Assembly: GCF_902459765.1 (NCBI RefSeq)
Contig: NZ_CABPSP010000001.1
Location: 372,001-436,000, forward strand
Direction: 5' to 3'
Origin: Pandoraea anapnoica
GTDB taxonomy: Bacteria; Pseudomonadota; Gammaproteobacteria; Burkholderiales; Burkholderiaceae
DNA length: 64,000 nt
In this document: piece after piece, positions 1-10,531 of the stretch
Position numbering within the stretch: position 1 is the first letter of the stretch
Layout: each line of letters starts with the position of its first letter
Program-made: the position numbers and the translations under genes
The notes under the pieces: model-generated
Databases searched by the model: none
Seen by the model: only the letters and a program-made list of their open reading frames with translations
What the model was told of the DNA's origin: nothing

Positions 1-310
1 CGGCCGTGAGTAACGTGACCGGGCCTTCGGTCAGACGCGTGCGCAACTCGGTAAGCATCGCGTTGTGGTCGGCTTCCAATGTCGAAAGCTCTTCGAGGAA
101 GCGAGTACGGAACGCCGCGAACGCCTCGGGATGCTCGTGAAACCACTTGCGAAGCGGTGTACTCGGCGTGACGTCCTTTGCCCAGAAGTCGATGTGCGCT
201 TTGACCTTGGCTAACCCGCGCGGCCAGAGGCGGTCGGCGAGAACACGCTGGCCGTCGGCAGCGTCGGGGGCGTCGTAGACGCGCTTGAAGCGAATGTTGT
301 AGGACGGCAT
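1..310 (-). CDS. DUF488 family protein, 3' end cut by window edge
   Basis: About 103 residues of the N-terminal part are present; the C-terminus runs off the left edge. The protein opens with MPSYNIRFKRVYDAP and contains the DRLWPRG block followed by WAKDVTPSTPLRKWFHEHP, which is the signature of the small DUF488 (YeaO-like) family of about 120 residues. The start is supported by a CCGGAGG ribosome site just upstream on the minus strand. The family's biochemical function is not established. No partner gene can be judged because the downstream side is missing. Confidence 0.85.
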   Translation of the reverse strand, partial: MPSYNIRFKRVYDAPDAADGQRVLADRLWPRGLAKVKAHIDFWAKDVTPSTPLRKWFHEHPEAFAAFRTRFLEELSTLEADHNAMLTELRTRLTEGPVTLLTA

Positions 311-428
311 GGGGGACGGCCTCCGGTAGTGATCGAGTGAGCGCGCGCCGCTCGCGCTGAGCGGGCGCGCAATACTTCGGAGCTTACCGGACGCGCTCGT
401 TACAGGCGAGTCCCCACGACAGGACGCA

Positions 429-735
429 TCAGAAGCGCCAATTGACGTTGCCGTACACCGAGTTGTCGCTGACCTTGCCGCCAAACTGACCCGAATAGCT
501 CACGCCGAGCGTGATGGCATCGCCGACGAAAGCATCGATACCCGCGCTGACGACCGCTGCGTCACGGGCAATCGGCACGCCCCCCACGGTGAAGACCGCA
601 GGCGTCCTGCCGCCACCAACCCGGCTCCGGTGGCAAAGGGGATCTCACCGCGCAGGCCGGCGGTGGAGAACGTGACACCGTGTGACTGTTCGTCGGCATG
701 AAGCCCGGCAATGCCGCCAGACCAATCGATAGAGG
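429..735 (-). pseudogene. decayed C-terminal beta-barrel of an autotransporter
   Basis: On the minus strand the frame ending at 429 reads VGGVPIARDAAVVSAG, then VGDAITLGVSYSGQFGGKVSDN and ends in NVNWRF and a stop. This is the usual C-terminus of a type Va autotransporter barrel, with the terminal aromatic Phe needed for BAM-dependent insertion. Further upstream, in a different frame (about 605-720), GVTFSTAGLRGEIPFA is the next conserved barrel block. The frame changes and the spacer strand between the two blocks is missing, so the barrel carries both a deletion and a frameshift. No passenger domain is present. From about 736 to 1005 I see no gene. Confidence 0.7.
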
Positions 736-1005
736 TGCTTGTTCATCGTGCTCCGGTTCCCCATGGCATGGAGTGCAGAAAGGGCGACATGGCGCTGACG
801 AGGCCCGCCGAATGACATTGCGGGACGCGGGATTTGGCAGGGGAATCAAGACCATGCGCGGCCTTGTAAAGCATTAGGCGACGCCATTGCAGCGCCGCAA
901 GAAAAGCAAAGTGTCGGACGATTCCCTGAATCATCGACGGCGAGCGACCGCTTGGGTCACTCGCCGACACACGATGGAAGACGACGAACAACGACGTGTT
1001 GCTAC

Positions 1006-2139
1006 CTACGCAGCGCGCGTGAGCGGCGCGACCTGACGAATGCCCAGCGACGCCAGCGACTGCGAGATCGCCGTGACGACGTTACGCATCTCGTTGTCGT
1101 CGATGGCACCGATGCAGCCGACGCGGAACGTCTCGATCTGGGTGAGCTTGCCGGGGTAGAGGATGTAACCGCGCTCGCGCACGGCCGCGTAGAACGCCTT
1201 GAAGTCGTACTTGCTGTCGGTTGGCGCATGGAACGTCACGATGACTGGCGCTTGTACCTCTGCTTCGAGGAATGGACGGAAGCCCAGCGACGCCATGCCG
1301 TCCACCAATGCACGGCAGTTCTTCTGGTAGCGCCCGCCGCGAACCGGCTGTCCGCCCTCGGCGAGGAACTGATCGACGGCGGCACGCAGCGCGGCGACCA
1401 CGTGCGTCGGCGGTGTGAAGCGCCATTGCGTAGTCTTCTGCATGTACGTGTACTGGTCGTGCAAGTCCATCGCCAGCGAGTGACTGTTGCCGCCGCTCGC
1501 TTCGAGCACCGTCTTCTTCGCAATGACGAAGCCCATGCCCGGCACGCCTTCGAGACACTTGCCGCTCGCGGCGATCAACGCGTCGAACGGCATCGAACGC
1601 ACATCGATTTCCACCGCGCCGAACGAACTCATCGCGTCGACGATCAGCCCCTTGCCGTGCTTCTGGCAGACCCGTGCGATGTCGGCCAGCGGGTTCAGCA
1701 CGCCCGCGCCGGTTTCGAGATGGACCTGTGCGACGTGCGTAATCGACGGATCGCGCGAGAGCGCTTCGTCGATAGCCGCCGCGCTGGCTGCCTGATCTTC
1801 GGGGATGGGCAGGGCGACGGCGTCGCGGCCCAGATAGCGGCAGATCTTCAGAATGCGCTGGCAGTACGCACCGTTATCCGGCACGAGAATGCGGGCGTTG
1901 CGCGGCGTGAGCGTACCGATGGCCGCTTCGACGGAGAACGTTCCGGAACCTTGCAGCGGGACGCAGACGTATTCGTCGCCACCGTGCACGATGTCCACCA
2001 GATCGCGGCACAGCGACGCGGTGATGCGGTTGAACTGGGCGTCCCACGAACCCCAGTCGCGCAGCATGGCCTGTCGGGTGGCCGGCGACGTGGTGAGCGG
2101 GCCGGGGGTGAGCAGAATCGGTTCCTGACCGAGAATCAT
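1006..2139 (-). CDS. phnW: 2-aminoethylphosphonate--pyruvate transaminase
   Basis: PhnW is a fold-type I PLP enzyme (377 aa, normal family length) that transfers the amino group of 2-aminoethylphosphonate to pyruvate, giving phosphonoacetaldehyde and alanine in the cytoplasm. The start [18 protein letters not shown] is typical. Asp168 (in IVDAMSSFG) and Lys194 (in [10 protein letters not shown]) fit the PLP-binding positions known for Salmonella PhnW, and Arg339 fits the substrate arginine. It is the last gene of the leftward phnS-phnT-permease-phnW operon, 66 bp after the permease stop. It supplies the substrate for PhnY and PhnA, encoded on the other arm of the island. Confidence 0.95.
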   Translation of the reverse strand: MILGQEPILLTPGPLTTSPATRQAMLRDWGSWDAQFNRITASLCRDLVDIVHGGDEYVCVPLQGSGTFSVEAAIGTLTPRNARILVPDNGAYCQRILKICRYLGRDAVALPIPEDQAASAAAIDEALSRDPSITHVAQVHLETGAGVLNPLADIARVCQKHGKGLIVDAMSSFGAVEIDVRSMPFDALIAASGKCLEGVPGMGFVIAKKTVLEASGGNSHSLAMDLHDQYTYMQKTTQWRFTPPTHVVAALRAAVDQFLAEGGQPVRGGRYQKNCRALVDGMASLGFRPFLEAEVQAPVIVTFHAPTDSKYDFKAFYAAVRERGYILYPGKLTQIETFRVGCIGAIDDNEMRNVVTAISQSLASLGIRQVAPLTRAA

Positions 2140-2205
2140 GACCGCCTCCTATTAAGCGGGGAAACTACCGAAATGAGTCAGCAAAATGAGCGACCAAAAC
2201 CAACT

Positions 2206-4017
2206 TCAATGTCCGTTCCGCGTACCCGGCACCTTCCCGGACGGCCGACGCCACGCCTGCGTGTAGCGTTCCACCACGATCTGCACGCCGTGATAGAGCA
2301 GGCAGACCAGCATCGACGTGAGCACCACGAGCGTGGCCATCGCGGCGGCGGGTCCGATGGACCCGGTCTCATCCATGTTGACGATGGCGACCGACGCGAG
2401 CGACGTATCTGCGGAGTAAAGGAAGACGACGGCGGAGACCGTCGTCATGGCGTTGACGAAGAGATAGCGGCTGATGTCGATGATCGACGGCAGGCAGATC
2501 GGCGCGGACACGCGCCAGAATGTGCGATAGAAGGGCACCTTGAGCGACGCCGACACATATTCGAACTCGGGGTCGATCTGTTTGAGCGCGGTGACGGCCG
2601 TGAGGTGACTCGACGAGTAGTAATGCACGACGTTGACGATCACCAGAATGGCAAGCGTGCCGTACAGGTTGTGCAGCGGGTTTGCCTCGGAGACGAAGAA
2701 AAAGATATAGCCCAGACCCAGCACCAGCCCCGGCACGCCCATCGGCAGCACCGCCATCATGCGGATGAAGCCGCGCACCCACGCCATGCCACGCGTCTTC
2801 TCAAGCAGGTAGGCGATGACGAAGATCGCCGCTGTTCCCCACACGGCGCACCAGAACGCCATCTGCAAGCTGTTGACGTACGAGTCCACTGCACCGCTTT
2901 CGATCAGCCCGAAGCGATAGTGGCCGAGCGACAGACTGAAGTTGTACGGCCAGAACTTCACGAACGACGCGTACACCGCCATGCCCAGAATTGCGAGCAT
3001 GATCGCGGCCATCCCCCAGCACATCGTCGCCATGAGCCAGTCGAATCCGCGTGAGGGCTTCGGCACATAGGGCACCGCGCGCGCGGAGAGCAGCGCCTGC
3101 TGCTTGCGCTGTACGACCGAGTCCACCAGATACGTTATGCCGACGGGTACCAGCAGCACCAGCCCGACGACCGCACCCTTGGAGAAGTCCTGCTGTCCAA
3201 TCACCAGCTTGTAGATGTCGGTGGCCAGCACATTGAAGTCACCGCCAATCACCTTGGGAATACCGAAGTCCGATATCGCGTAAGTGAAGACGATCATCGC
3301 AGCGCTGATGACCCCATACTTCGCGCCGGGCAGCGTAATCGTGAGAAAGCGTCGCAATGCAGGGGTGCCGAGCGCGTCGGCCGCCTCATACAGCCGCGCG
3401 TCGGTGAGCGAGAGCGCCGTGATCAGAATCATCAGCGCATGCGGGAACGTGGCGTTCACGAGCGACATCACGATGCCCAGCGGGCCGTAGATGTCCACGT
3501 CGCCCATGAACGGACGGAGCAGTCCCTGATTGCCGAACCAGAAGATGAACGAGATGGCGGGCAGCAACGTCGGGCCGAGAATCGGAATCAGCGCAATGTT
3601 GCGCAGCAGCGTCTTGTGACGGATGCAGCTGCGCGTGAGCGCGTACGCAAAGATGAAAGCGAGCGGAACAGTAATGCAGGTCGTCACCATCGAGATCCAT
3701 ACGCTGTTCCAGATCGAGCCGAAGAGCGCAGGGGAGTGGAAGTACTCGCGAAAGTGTCGAAGACCGACGAAGTGTCCGTCGTTGTCCTGCACGCTCTTGA
3801 CGAGAATCGCGGCCATGGGCGCGAGCAGAAAAAGCACACCGGCCGCTGCAGCCACCAGCAGCAACGCTTGCGCGAGGCGATCCGTCCAGTGCGAGGCGAG
3901 CCTCACCGGACGCACCGCTGACGGCGGCGGACGATCCGCCGTCGTGGGCGATGCTGACGCGCTGTGACCTTGCGGGTTGGCCGTCAGTGTCGAGCCTGCT
4001 GAACTTAGGGAACTCAT
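2206..4017 (-). CDS. phnU: fused-domain 2-aminoethylphosphonate ABC transporter permease
   Basis: At 603 aa this is twice the size of a normal binding-protein-dependent permease and has two successive MetI-like halves (about residues 50-300 and 320-590), each with around six membrane segments. The layout resembles the Fe3+ permease SfuB and the phosphonate-associated fused permease family (PhnU2) in which PhnU and PhnV are joined. The N-terminal 45 residues are Ser/Pro-rich and probably cytoplasmic. The gene starts 5 bp after the phnT stop, so the two are almost certainly co-translated. The symbol phnU is given by family; function as a 2-AEP importer is inferred from phnS, phnT and phnW beside it. 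Confidence 0.85.
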   Translation of the reverse strand: MSSLSSAGSTLTANPQGHSASASPTTADRPPPSAVRPVRLASHWTDRLAQALLLVAAAAGVLFLLAPMAAILVKSVQDNDGHFVGLRHFREYFHSPALFGSIWNSVWISMVTTCITVPLAFIFAYALTRSCIRHKTLLRNIALIPILGPTLLPAISFIFWFGNQGLLRPFMGDVDIYGPLGIVMSLVNATFPHALMILITALSLTDARLYEAADALGTPALRRFLTITLPGAKYGVISAAMIVFTYAISDFGIPKVIGGDFNVLATDIYKLVIGQQDFSKGAVVGLVLLVPVGITYLVDSVVQRKQQALLSARAVPYVPKPSRGFDWLMATMCWGMAAIMLAILGMAVYASFVKFWPYNFSLSLGHYRFGLIESGAVDSYVNSLQMAFWCAVWGTAAIFVIAYLLEKTRGMAWVRGFIRMMAVLPMGVPGLVLGLGYIFFFVSEANPLHNLYGTLAILVIVNVVHYYSSSHLTAVTALKQIDPEFEYVSASLKVPFYRTFWRVSAPICLPSIIDISRYLFVNAMTTVSAVVFLYSADTSLASVAIVNMDETGSIGPAAAMATLVVLTSMLVCLLYHGVQIVVERYTQAWRRPSGKVPGTRNGH

Positions 4018-4022
4018 CGTGG

Positions 4023-5105
4023 CTACCCCTGACGGAAGACGCGCACGGCGGCGCTCGGGACCGAGAAGCGCAACGCGCCGCCAGTCGCCGGTTGCAGGGC
4101 CTGCATGTCCGCAGGCGAAAGGTCGGCGTAGAGCGCGTGGTCACAGGCGTGCATGCGCAGCGTCACGCGCGAGAAGGCGCCGAGAAACTCGATCTTCTCG
4201 ACGTTGCCGTCGAACACGTTGGCGGTGTCGTCGAGGTCGTCCAGATCGCGCACGCGCACGTCCTCCGGCCGGAAGAAGACGCGAATGTCTTCGCCCGAGT
4301 GGCAGCCGTTGAGCGTGCCGCACGTCAGCTCGTACTGACCGACGTGAACGCGTCCTGCGTCGCCCAGACGCGCGGGGAGGATGTTCGTCTTGCCCACGAA
4401 GTCCGCGACGAACGGCGTGGCCGGATGCTGATAGATCTCGCCGGGCGTGCCAACCTGTTCGATGACGCCGTTGTTCATCACGACGATGCGGTCGGCCATC
4501 GACAACGCTTCTTCCTGATCGTGAGTGACGAGAATCGTGGTGATGCCCAGCCGTTGTTGCAGCGCACGGATCTCGCTGCGCAGGCGCACGCGCACGCGGG
4601 CGTCGAGCGCGGATAGCGGTTCGTCGAGCAGCAACAGGCCGGGCGAGGTTGCGAGTGCCCGTGCAATCGCAATGCGTTGTTGCTGACCGCCGGAGAGCTG
4701 ACCGGGAAACTTGGCGCCTGCATCGGGTAACCCGACCATCGCCAGCAGTTCGGCCACGCGCGCGCCGCGCTCGGCGCGCGGCACGCGACGGTTCGTCAGT
4801 CCGTACGCCACGTTTTGCGCGACGCTCAGATTCGGAAAGAGTGCGTACGACTGGAAGACGATGCCGTAATCGCGCTGCATCGGCGGCAACGACGAGATGT
4901 CCCGTCCGTTTTGCGACAGCGTGCCCTGCGTCTGCGCCTCCAGCCCGGCGATGATGCGCAACAGCGTGGTCTTGCCGCAGCCCGACGGACCGAGGAAGCA
5001 GAGCATTTCGCCGCGCCGCACGGTGAGATGAATGTCATGCAGCACAACGGTGCTGTCGAAGCGCTTGTGGATGCCTGCTAGGTGGAGATACGTGTCGTCG
5101 CTCAT
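4023..5105 (-). CDS. phnT: 2-aminoethylphosphonate ABC transporter ATP-binding protein
   Basis: This 360-aa ATPase energises the phosphonate importer. Walker A is GPSGCGKT at about 39-46, the signature is LSGGQQQR and Walker B is LLLLDEPLSALD, followed by the switch His in VTHDQEEA. The C-terminal ~110 residues form an OB-like domain of the PotA/FbpC type. The chosen start MSDDTYLHL has a perfect AGGAGG ribosome site 9 bases upstream. A longer in-frame start at 5279 would overlap the end of phnS and would add a low-complexity Arg-rich tail, so it is rejected. The gene lies between phnS and the permease. Confidence 0.92.
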   Translation of the reverse strand: MSDDTYLHLAGIHKRFDSTVVLHDIHLTVRRGEMLCFLGPSGCGKTTLLRIIAGLEAQTQGTLSQNGRDISSLPPMQRDYGIVFQSYALFPNLSVAQNVAYGLTNRRVPRAERGARVAELLAMVGLPDAGAKFPGQLSGGQQQRIAIARALATSPGLLLLDEPLSALDARVRVRLRSEIRALQQRLGITTILVTHDQEEALSMADRIVVMNNGVIEQVGTPGEIYQHPATPFVADFVGKTNILPARLGDAGRVHVGQYELTCGTLNGCHSGEDIRVFFRPEDVRVRDLDDLDDTANVFDGNVEKIEFLGAFSRVTLRMHACDHALYADLSPADMQALQPATGGALRFSVPSAAVRVFRQG

Positions 5106-5193
5106 TCGGGAGACCTCCTGCATGGTTGTGCCGGTGTGCGTGAGTGCGCGTGCGGCGCGCTTGTTTCGGGCCGCACGCTGCGTCATCACGTCG

Positions 5194-6234
5194 TCACTTC
5201 TTCTCCGACTTCGCGCCGTAGCGTTTCTGCCACTCGGCAAGCACCGACTCGCGGCTCTTCGCAATGTCCGTGAAGTCATTTTTCACGAGCATGTCGGGGT
5301 AGTTGGCTGGAATGGTCTCGAACTTCTTCGCCACGCCCGGGTAAGCCACGATGGCCCAGTCCTTCGCGTACATCTCGTTGGCTTCCTTGCTCGCGAGCCA
5401 GTCCATGTAACGCTTGGCGGCGTCGAGCTTCTTGGTCGTCTTCACGATGCCCGCGGCTTCGATGTCGTAGCCCAGCCCTTCCTTGGGGAACACGAGATCG
5501 ATGGGCGCGCCCGCAGCCTTGGTGCGATGCGCATTGAATTCGAACGAGATGCCGATCGGGTACTCGCCTGCGCCGGCGTCACGACACGGCTTCGAGCCCG
5601 AGTGCGTGTACTTGACGATGTTCTTGTCCAGCGCGTCCATGTACTTCCAGCCGCCGTCCTTGCCGAACATCTGCAACCAGGCTGTGACGTCGAGAAAGCC
5701 TGTGCCGGACGTGGCCGGGTTGGGCATCACGATCATCCCCTTATAGATGGGCTTGGCGAGGTCCTCCCACGACGTGGGCTTTGGCAGATTGCGCTTGGCC
5801 GCTTCCACCGTGTTGAAGCAGACGGTCGCGCCCCACACGTCGAGGCCGACCCACGATGGCGGATTCGCCTTGTCGCTATAGGCGCGCGTGAGCTGATCGA
5901 AACCCTTGGGGGCGTACGGCGTGAGCAGGCCTTCCTGCTTGATGAGTTCGAGACTCGACGCGGCAAGCCCCGCGATCACATCTGCCTGCGGGTTGGCCTT
6001 TTCCGCGAGCACCTTGGCGGTGACTACGCCAGTGGAGTCGCGCACGTACTTGATCTCGATGTCCGGATTCGCCTTCTGGAACGCTTCGGCGTACGGACGC
6101 ATGACCTCGACTTCCCACGCGGTATAGACGGTCAACGTGGTCTTCGCGAGCGCGTGACCGGCCTGTGCAGCGCAGACGAGTCCTGCGGCGAGGACGGCGG
6201 CAGCGCGCATGGCACGGCGCAATGATGAATTCAT
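5194..6234 (-). CDS. phnS: 2-aminoethylphosphonate ABC transporter periplasmic binding protein
   Basis: A 346-aa extracellular solute-binding protein of the Fe3+/spermidine class, with a signal peptide (MNSSLRRAMRAAAVLAAGLV, cleavage after the Ala-rich stretch before KTTLTVYTAWE). It captures 2-aminoethylphosphonate in the periplasm and hands it to the fused permease and PhnT. The start ATG at 6234 has AGGAG at the right distance; an upstream start at 6279 would mask the signal peptide. It is first in the leftward phn operon, facing the AT-rich divergent promoter region shared with phnR. Confidence 0.9.
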   Translation of the reverse strand: MNSSLRRAMRAAAVLAAGLVCAAQAGHALAKTTLTVYTAWEVEVMRPYAEAFQKANPDIEIKYVRDSTGVVTAKVLAEKANPQADVIAGLAASSLELIKQEGLLTPYAPKGFDQLTRAYSDKANPPSWVGLDVWGATVCFNTVEAAKRNLPKPTSWEDLAKPIYKGMIVMPNPATSGTGFLDVTAWLQMFGKDGGWKYMDALDKNIVKYTHSGSKPCRDAGAGEYPIGISFEFNAHRTKAAGAPIDLVFPKEGLGYDIEAAGIVKTTKKLDAAKRYMDWLASKEANEMYAKDWAIVAYPGVAKKFETIPANYPDMLVKNDFTDIAKSRESVLAEWQKRYGAKSEKK

Positions 6235-6650
6235 GGATGGCTCCTGTGGGTCGCGATCAGGGTCGCGTTGTAAGTACACTCGACAGCCTTCTGTGAGGCG
6301 ATTTGTTGCATAATATTGGCAAATTATGTCGTTTTCTTGAAACCCTTGGCTTTTGTCATCTGCTCGTCAAATACCTCCAATAGTATGGAAATCATTGATT
6401 CAGATAGGGTTTTGTCGTTGCCGCAATCGACTCGACCCGACGGTGTTGCAAAATCTGTCTGCAATGTCGGATGTGTTTTGTTGACAATCTACAAATTGCT
6501 GTGCTTGAATGTCAACAACAAAAATAATCACGTGATGCCACAAATTGCCAAGTCCCGATGGAGCGGCGGTTTGTGGTCCGGTGCGAAGGCGCCGACGTCG
6601 CGCGATGGCATCAATGTCCAGAGCACAGTTTTGAAAAAGGGAAGGCCGGT
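6235..6650. promoter_or_regulatory. AT-rich divergent control region between phnS and phnR
   Basis: This 416-bp gap is much poorer in GC than its surroundings and must hold the promoters for the leftward phnSTU-W operon and the rightward phnR side. Besides the paired boxes at 6478-6518 there is an inverted repeat CATAAT (6309-6314) / ATTATG (6323-6328) that could overlap the -10 region of the phnS promoter. I could not define a convincing -35/-10 pair on either strand. A frame open across 6316-6654 has no ribosome site and no recognisable product. Confidence 0.55.
6478..6518. promoter_or_regulatory. candidate PhnR operator: paired GT-N2-AC boxes
   Basis: TTGTTGACAA (6478-6487) and ATGTCAACAA (6509-6518) form a perfect 9-bp inverted repeat (TTGTTGACA / TGTCAACAA). 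The box centres are 31 bp apart, close to three helical turns. Each box on its own fits the GT-N2-AC core used by FadR-subfamily GntR regulators. They lie about 130 bp upstream of phnR, a gene of that subfamily. A near match, ATTGTGACAAT, lies upstream of the Na+/phosphate symporter gene at 10355-10365. Confidence 0.5.
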
Positions 6651-7376
6651 ATGACCCCGAAGCCCACGTCGCCAACCGCAATCGAGTTGTTGCAGAGCCA
6701 GTCGCTCACCACGCTCGTCCAGCACGAAATCGAGCGTCAGATCATGGCGGGCACGCTCACACCCGGGACCAAGCTCAACGAGATCGAGGTCGCCGGCAGC
6801 CTTGGCGTGTCGCGCGGTCCGGTGCGCGAGGCGTTCCGGGCACTCGAAGAGGCAGGACTGCTGCGTACCGAAAAGAATCGCGGCGTCTTCGTGCGGGTTA
6901 TCTCGATTGAAGAGGCCGAAGAGATTTACGCGCTGCGTGGGGTGCTCGACGAGTACGTCGCCCGCACGCTGGCCGAGGTGATCACATCCGCGCAACTCAC
7001 GCGCTTGCGTGAATCCGTTGAAGCGATGCATCACGCAGTGGAAACAGGCGACAGCGAGGGCTACTACCAACTGAACCTGGCGTTTCACGACGCGCTCGTC
7101 GAGATGGTCGGCAACCGCAAGTTGCTGGAAACGTATCGCCGTCTGGTCAAGGAACTGAGCCTGTTCCGTCACGAAGCGCTGACGGGCGACTCGTCCGCGC
7201 CGCCGAAGTCGGAGCGTGAACACCGGGATATCGTGAGCGCGATTGCGTCGCGCGATCCCGAGCGTGCCGCGCAAGTTACGCGCGATCACCTGGTGCGAGG
7301 CCGTACGCGTATTCGCGAAATGCTCGCGCGTACGCCCGGTGCCTCGGGGGCTGCGCCGCAGGCGAAGGCGGGCTAA
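6651..7376 (+). CDS. phnR: GntR/FadR-family regulator of phosphonate utilisation
   Basis: A 241-aa repressor-type protein with an N-terminal winged helix (about residues 20-85, including NEIEVAGSLGVSRGPVREAF) and a C-terminal all-helical FCD ligand domain with its metal-binding His pattern (for example LNLAFHDALVEM and SEREHRDI). This matches the phosphonate-utilisation-associated GntR family known from Burkholderia. The start at 6651 has a GGAAGG-like site; the upstream in-frame ATG at 6558 would add 31 unconserved residues. It stands between the two arms of the phn island and is the obvious candidate to sense a phosphonate intermediate. Confidence 0.85.
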   Translation: MTPKPTSPTAIELLQSQSLTTLVQHEIERQIMAGTLTPGTKLNEIEVAGSLGVSRGPVREAFRALEEAGLLRTEKNRGVFVRVISIEEAEEIYALRGVLDEYVARTLAEVITSAQLTRLRESVEAMHHAVETGDSEGYYQLNLAFHDALVEMVGNRKLLETYRRLVKELSLFRHEALTGDSSAPPKSEREHRDIVSAIASRDPERAAQVTRDHLVRGRTRIREMLARTPGASGAAPQAKAG

Positions 7377-7400
7377 GCGCGACCGGCGCAAAGCCCTTGA

Positions 7401-8756
<1,356 letters not shown>

Positions 8757-8872
8757 GCCACGTTGGATTGACGTCTGACCCAAGAGCAGAGCATTAGCGC
8801 CAGGGTCGAGCGAACCTCAGAACGTTCGAACGACCCGGCCCCTGTCCAGTTAGAGACGCAGTGGAGAACCCC

Positions 8873-10327
8873 ATGAACGCGCCGCACAAGCTGCACCCCG
8901 AGTTCCGCGCCGAAGCGCTTCGCATCGGTGGCGAAAAAGTGACCCGCGAACGGATCATCGAAGTTTTCAATCCGTATTCGGGCGATCTGGTCGGCACCGT
9001 GCCGAAAGCCTCGCTCGACGATGTGCGTCGCGCGTTCTCGATCGCCAAGCAGTACCGCTCCACGCTCACGCGTTTCGAGCGCGCCAACATTCTGGAGAAG
9101 GCGGCCGCACTGTTGCGCGCACGCACTGCGGAGGCGGCGGCCATCATTACGATGGAATCGGGGCTCTGCAAGAAAGACGCCGTCTACGAAATCGGCCGCG
9201 TCGCCGACGTGCTGGGTTTCGCCGCAGGTGAAGCGCTCAAGGACGACGGACAGGCGTTCTCATGCGATCTCACACCGCACGGCAAGAAGCGTCGTGTGGT
9301 CACGCAGCGCGAGCCGCTGCTGGGCGCGATTGCGGCTATCACGCCGTTCAATCACCCCATGAATCAGGTGGCCCACAAGGTCGCGCCGTCGATTGCGACG
9401 AATAACCGGATGGTGCTCAAGCCGTCCGAGAAGGTGCCGCTCTCGGCTTTCTATCTGGCCGACACACTGTACGAAGCCGGTCTGCCGCCGGAGATGCTGC
9501 AAGTGATCACGGGCGATCCGATGGAGATTGCCGACGAGCTGATCACGAACGAGAACATCGACATGATCACGTTCACGGGCGGCGTGTCGATCGGCAAGTA
9601 CATTGCGTCCAAGGCGGGTTATCGCCGCATCGTGCTGGAGCTGGGCGGCAACGACCCGCTGATCGTGATGGAGGACGCCGATCTGGAACGCGCCACCGAT
9701 CTCGCGGTGCAAGGGTCGTACAAGAACTCGGGTCAGCGCTGCACTGCGGTCAAGCGGATGCTGGTGCACAAGGACATCGCCGCGCAGTTCACCGAACTCG
9801 TGGTCGAGAAGACCCGTGCGTGGAAGTACGGCGATCCGGCCGATGGCGACAACGACATGGGCACGGTGATCGACGAAGCGGCCGCGCGCCTGTTCGAGTC
9901 GCGCGTGAACGAAGCGGTGTCGCAGGGCGCGCGTCTGCTGGTCGGCAACAAGCGCGAGGGTGCGCTGTATTCGCCGACGGTGATCGACCGCGTTGACCCG
10001 AAGATGACGGTGGTGCGCGAAGAGACCTTCGGGCCGGTGTCGCCGATCATCACGTTCGGCAGCATCGACGAAGCCATCGCCATCTCCAACGGCACCGCGT
10101 TCGGCCTGTCCTCCGGCGTTTGCACGAACCGGCTTGATTATGTGACGCGCTTTACCAACGAATTGCAGGTCGGGACGGTCAACGTGTGGGAAGTGCCAGG
10201 GTATCGCATCGAACTGACGCCGTTCGGTGGTATCAAGGACTCCGGACTTGGCTATAAGGAAGGGGTTCAGGAGGCGATGAAAAGCTTCACGAACACCAAG
10301 ACTTTCACCTTGCCGTGGGGCGTGTGA
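8873..10327 (+). CDS. phnY: phosphonoacetaldehyde dehydrogenase
   Basis: An NAD(P)-dependent aldehyde dehydrogenase (484 aa) that oxidises phosphonoacetaldehyde, the product of PhnW, to phosphonoacetate for PhnA. The general base Glu256 (LELGGNDP) and the catalytic Cys290 (NSGQRCTAV) are both present, as is the cofactor loop FTGGVSIGK. Length and residue numbers fit Sinorhizobium PhnY. The ATG at 8873 has GGAG seven bases upstream. Placement between phnA and the phosphate symporter makes the assignment firm among the many ALDH families. Confidence 0.92.
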   Translation: MNAPHKLHPEFRAEALRIGGEKVTRERIIEVFNPYSGDLVGTVPKASLDDVRRAFSIAKQYRSTLTRFERANILEKAAALLRARTAEAAAIITMESGLCKKDAVYEIGRVADVLGFAAGEALKDDGQAFSCDLTPHGKKRRVVTQREPLLGAIAAITPFNHPMNQVAHKVAPSIATNNRMVLKPSEKVPLSAFYLADTLYEAGLPPEMLQVITGDPMEIADELITNENIDMITFTGGVSIGKYIASKAGYRRIVLELGGNDPLIVMEDADLERATDLAVQGSYKNSGQRCTAVKRMLVHKDIAAQFTELVVEKTRAWKYGDPADGDNDMGTVIDEAAARLFESRVNEAVSQGARLLVGNKREGALYSPTVIDRVDPKMTVVREETFGPVSPIITFGSIDEAIAISNGTAFGLSSGVCTNRLDYVTRFTNELQVGTVNVWEVPGYRIELTPFGGIKDSGLGYKEGVQEAMKSFTNTKTFTLPWGV

Positions 10328-10342
10328 GCGAGGCGTAGCAGA

Positions 10343-10390
10343 ACCAGCGCAAAAATTGTGACAATTTGATGACAGGATTGTTGCGCTGGT
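10343..10390. repeat. inverted repeat downstream of phnY with an internal GT-N-AC palindrome
   Basis: ACCAGCGCAA (10343-10352) and TTGCGCTGGT (10381-10390) are perfect 10-bp arms separated by 28 bp. The spacer contains AAATTG-TGA-CAATTT (10353-10367), whose core ATTGTGACAAT resembles the proposed PhnR boxes. There is no T-run after the second arm, so this is not an ordinary terminator. It may be an operator or the first stem of the structured leader that follows. Confidence 0.5.
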
Positions 10391-10424
10391 CAAATTGGTG
10401 TACGGTGTGTCGATTGGGGATTCG

Positions 10425-10531
10425 CATGACGCGTGAACTTCATACGCATCCCGACGCCAGTGTTGGACTGACGCGGGATGCCGGTTTGGCAAACCGGTGT
10501 ACGCGTCATGTTGGCGGCGCGAAGCGCTGCC
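10425..10531 (+). ncRNA. candidate structured leader RNA of the Na+/phosphate symporter gene
   Basis: Nested perfect inverted repeats predict a three-way junction. The outer stem P1 is CATGACGCGT (10425-10434) with ACGCGTCATG (10501-10510). P2 is GCATCCCG (10446-10453) with CGGGATGC (10474-10481), topped by CAGT/ACTG (10458-10461 / 10467-10470). P3 is CCGGTTTG (10481-10488) with CAAACCGG (10490-10497). A further hairpin, GGCGGCGC-GAA-GCGCTGCC (10513-10531, one G-U), follows and ends 34 bases before the symporter ATG. The shape is that of a riboswitch-like element; I do not recognise it as a known class. The strand is inferred from the downstream gene. Confidence 0.5.

Noticed and set aside
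952-3054. A 700-codon open frame on the plus strand opposite phnW and the permease gene
   Set aside because: It is Arg/His/Asp-rich with no recognisable domain and lies antisense to two well-supported genes; such frames are common in GC-rich codon-biased DNA.
5106-5279. A longer start for phnT
   Set aside because: It would overlap the phnS stop and add a basic low-complexity tail; the internal ATG has a perfect ribosome site.
10425-10510. The leader structure as a c-di-GMP-I riboswitch, because GGCAAACC occurs in it
   Set aside because: In this sequence GGCAAACC is half of a perfect hairpin, and the remaining conserved blocks of that class are not in order.
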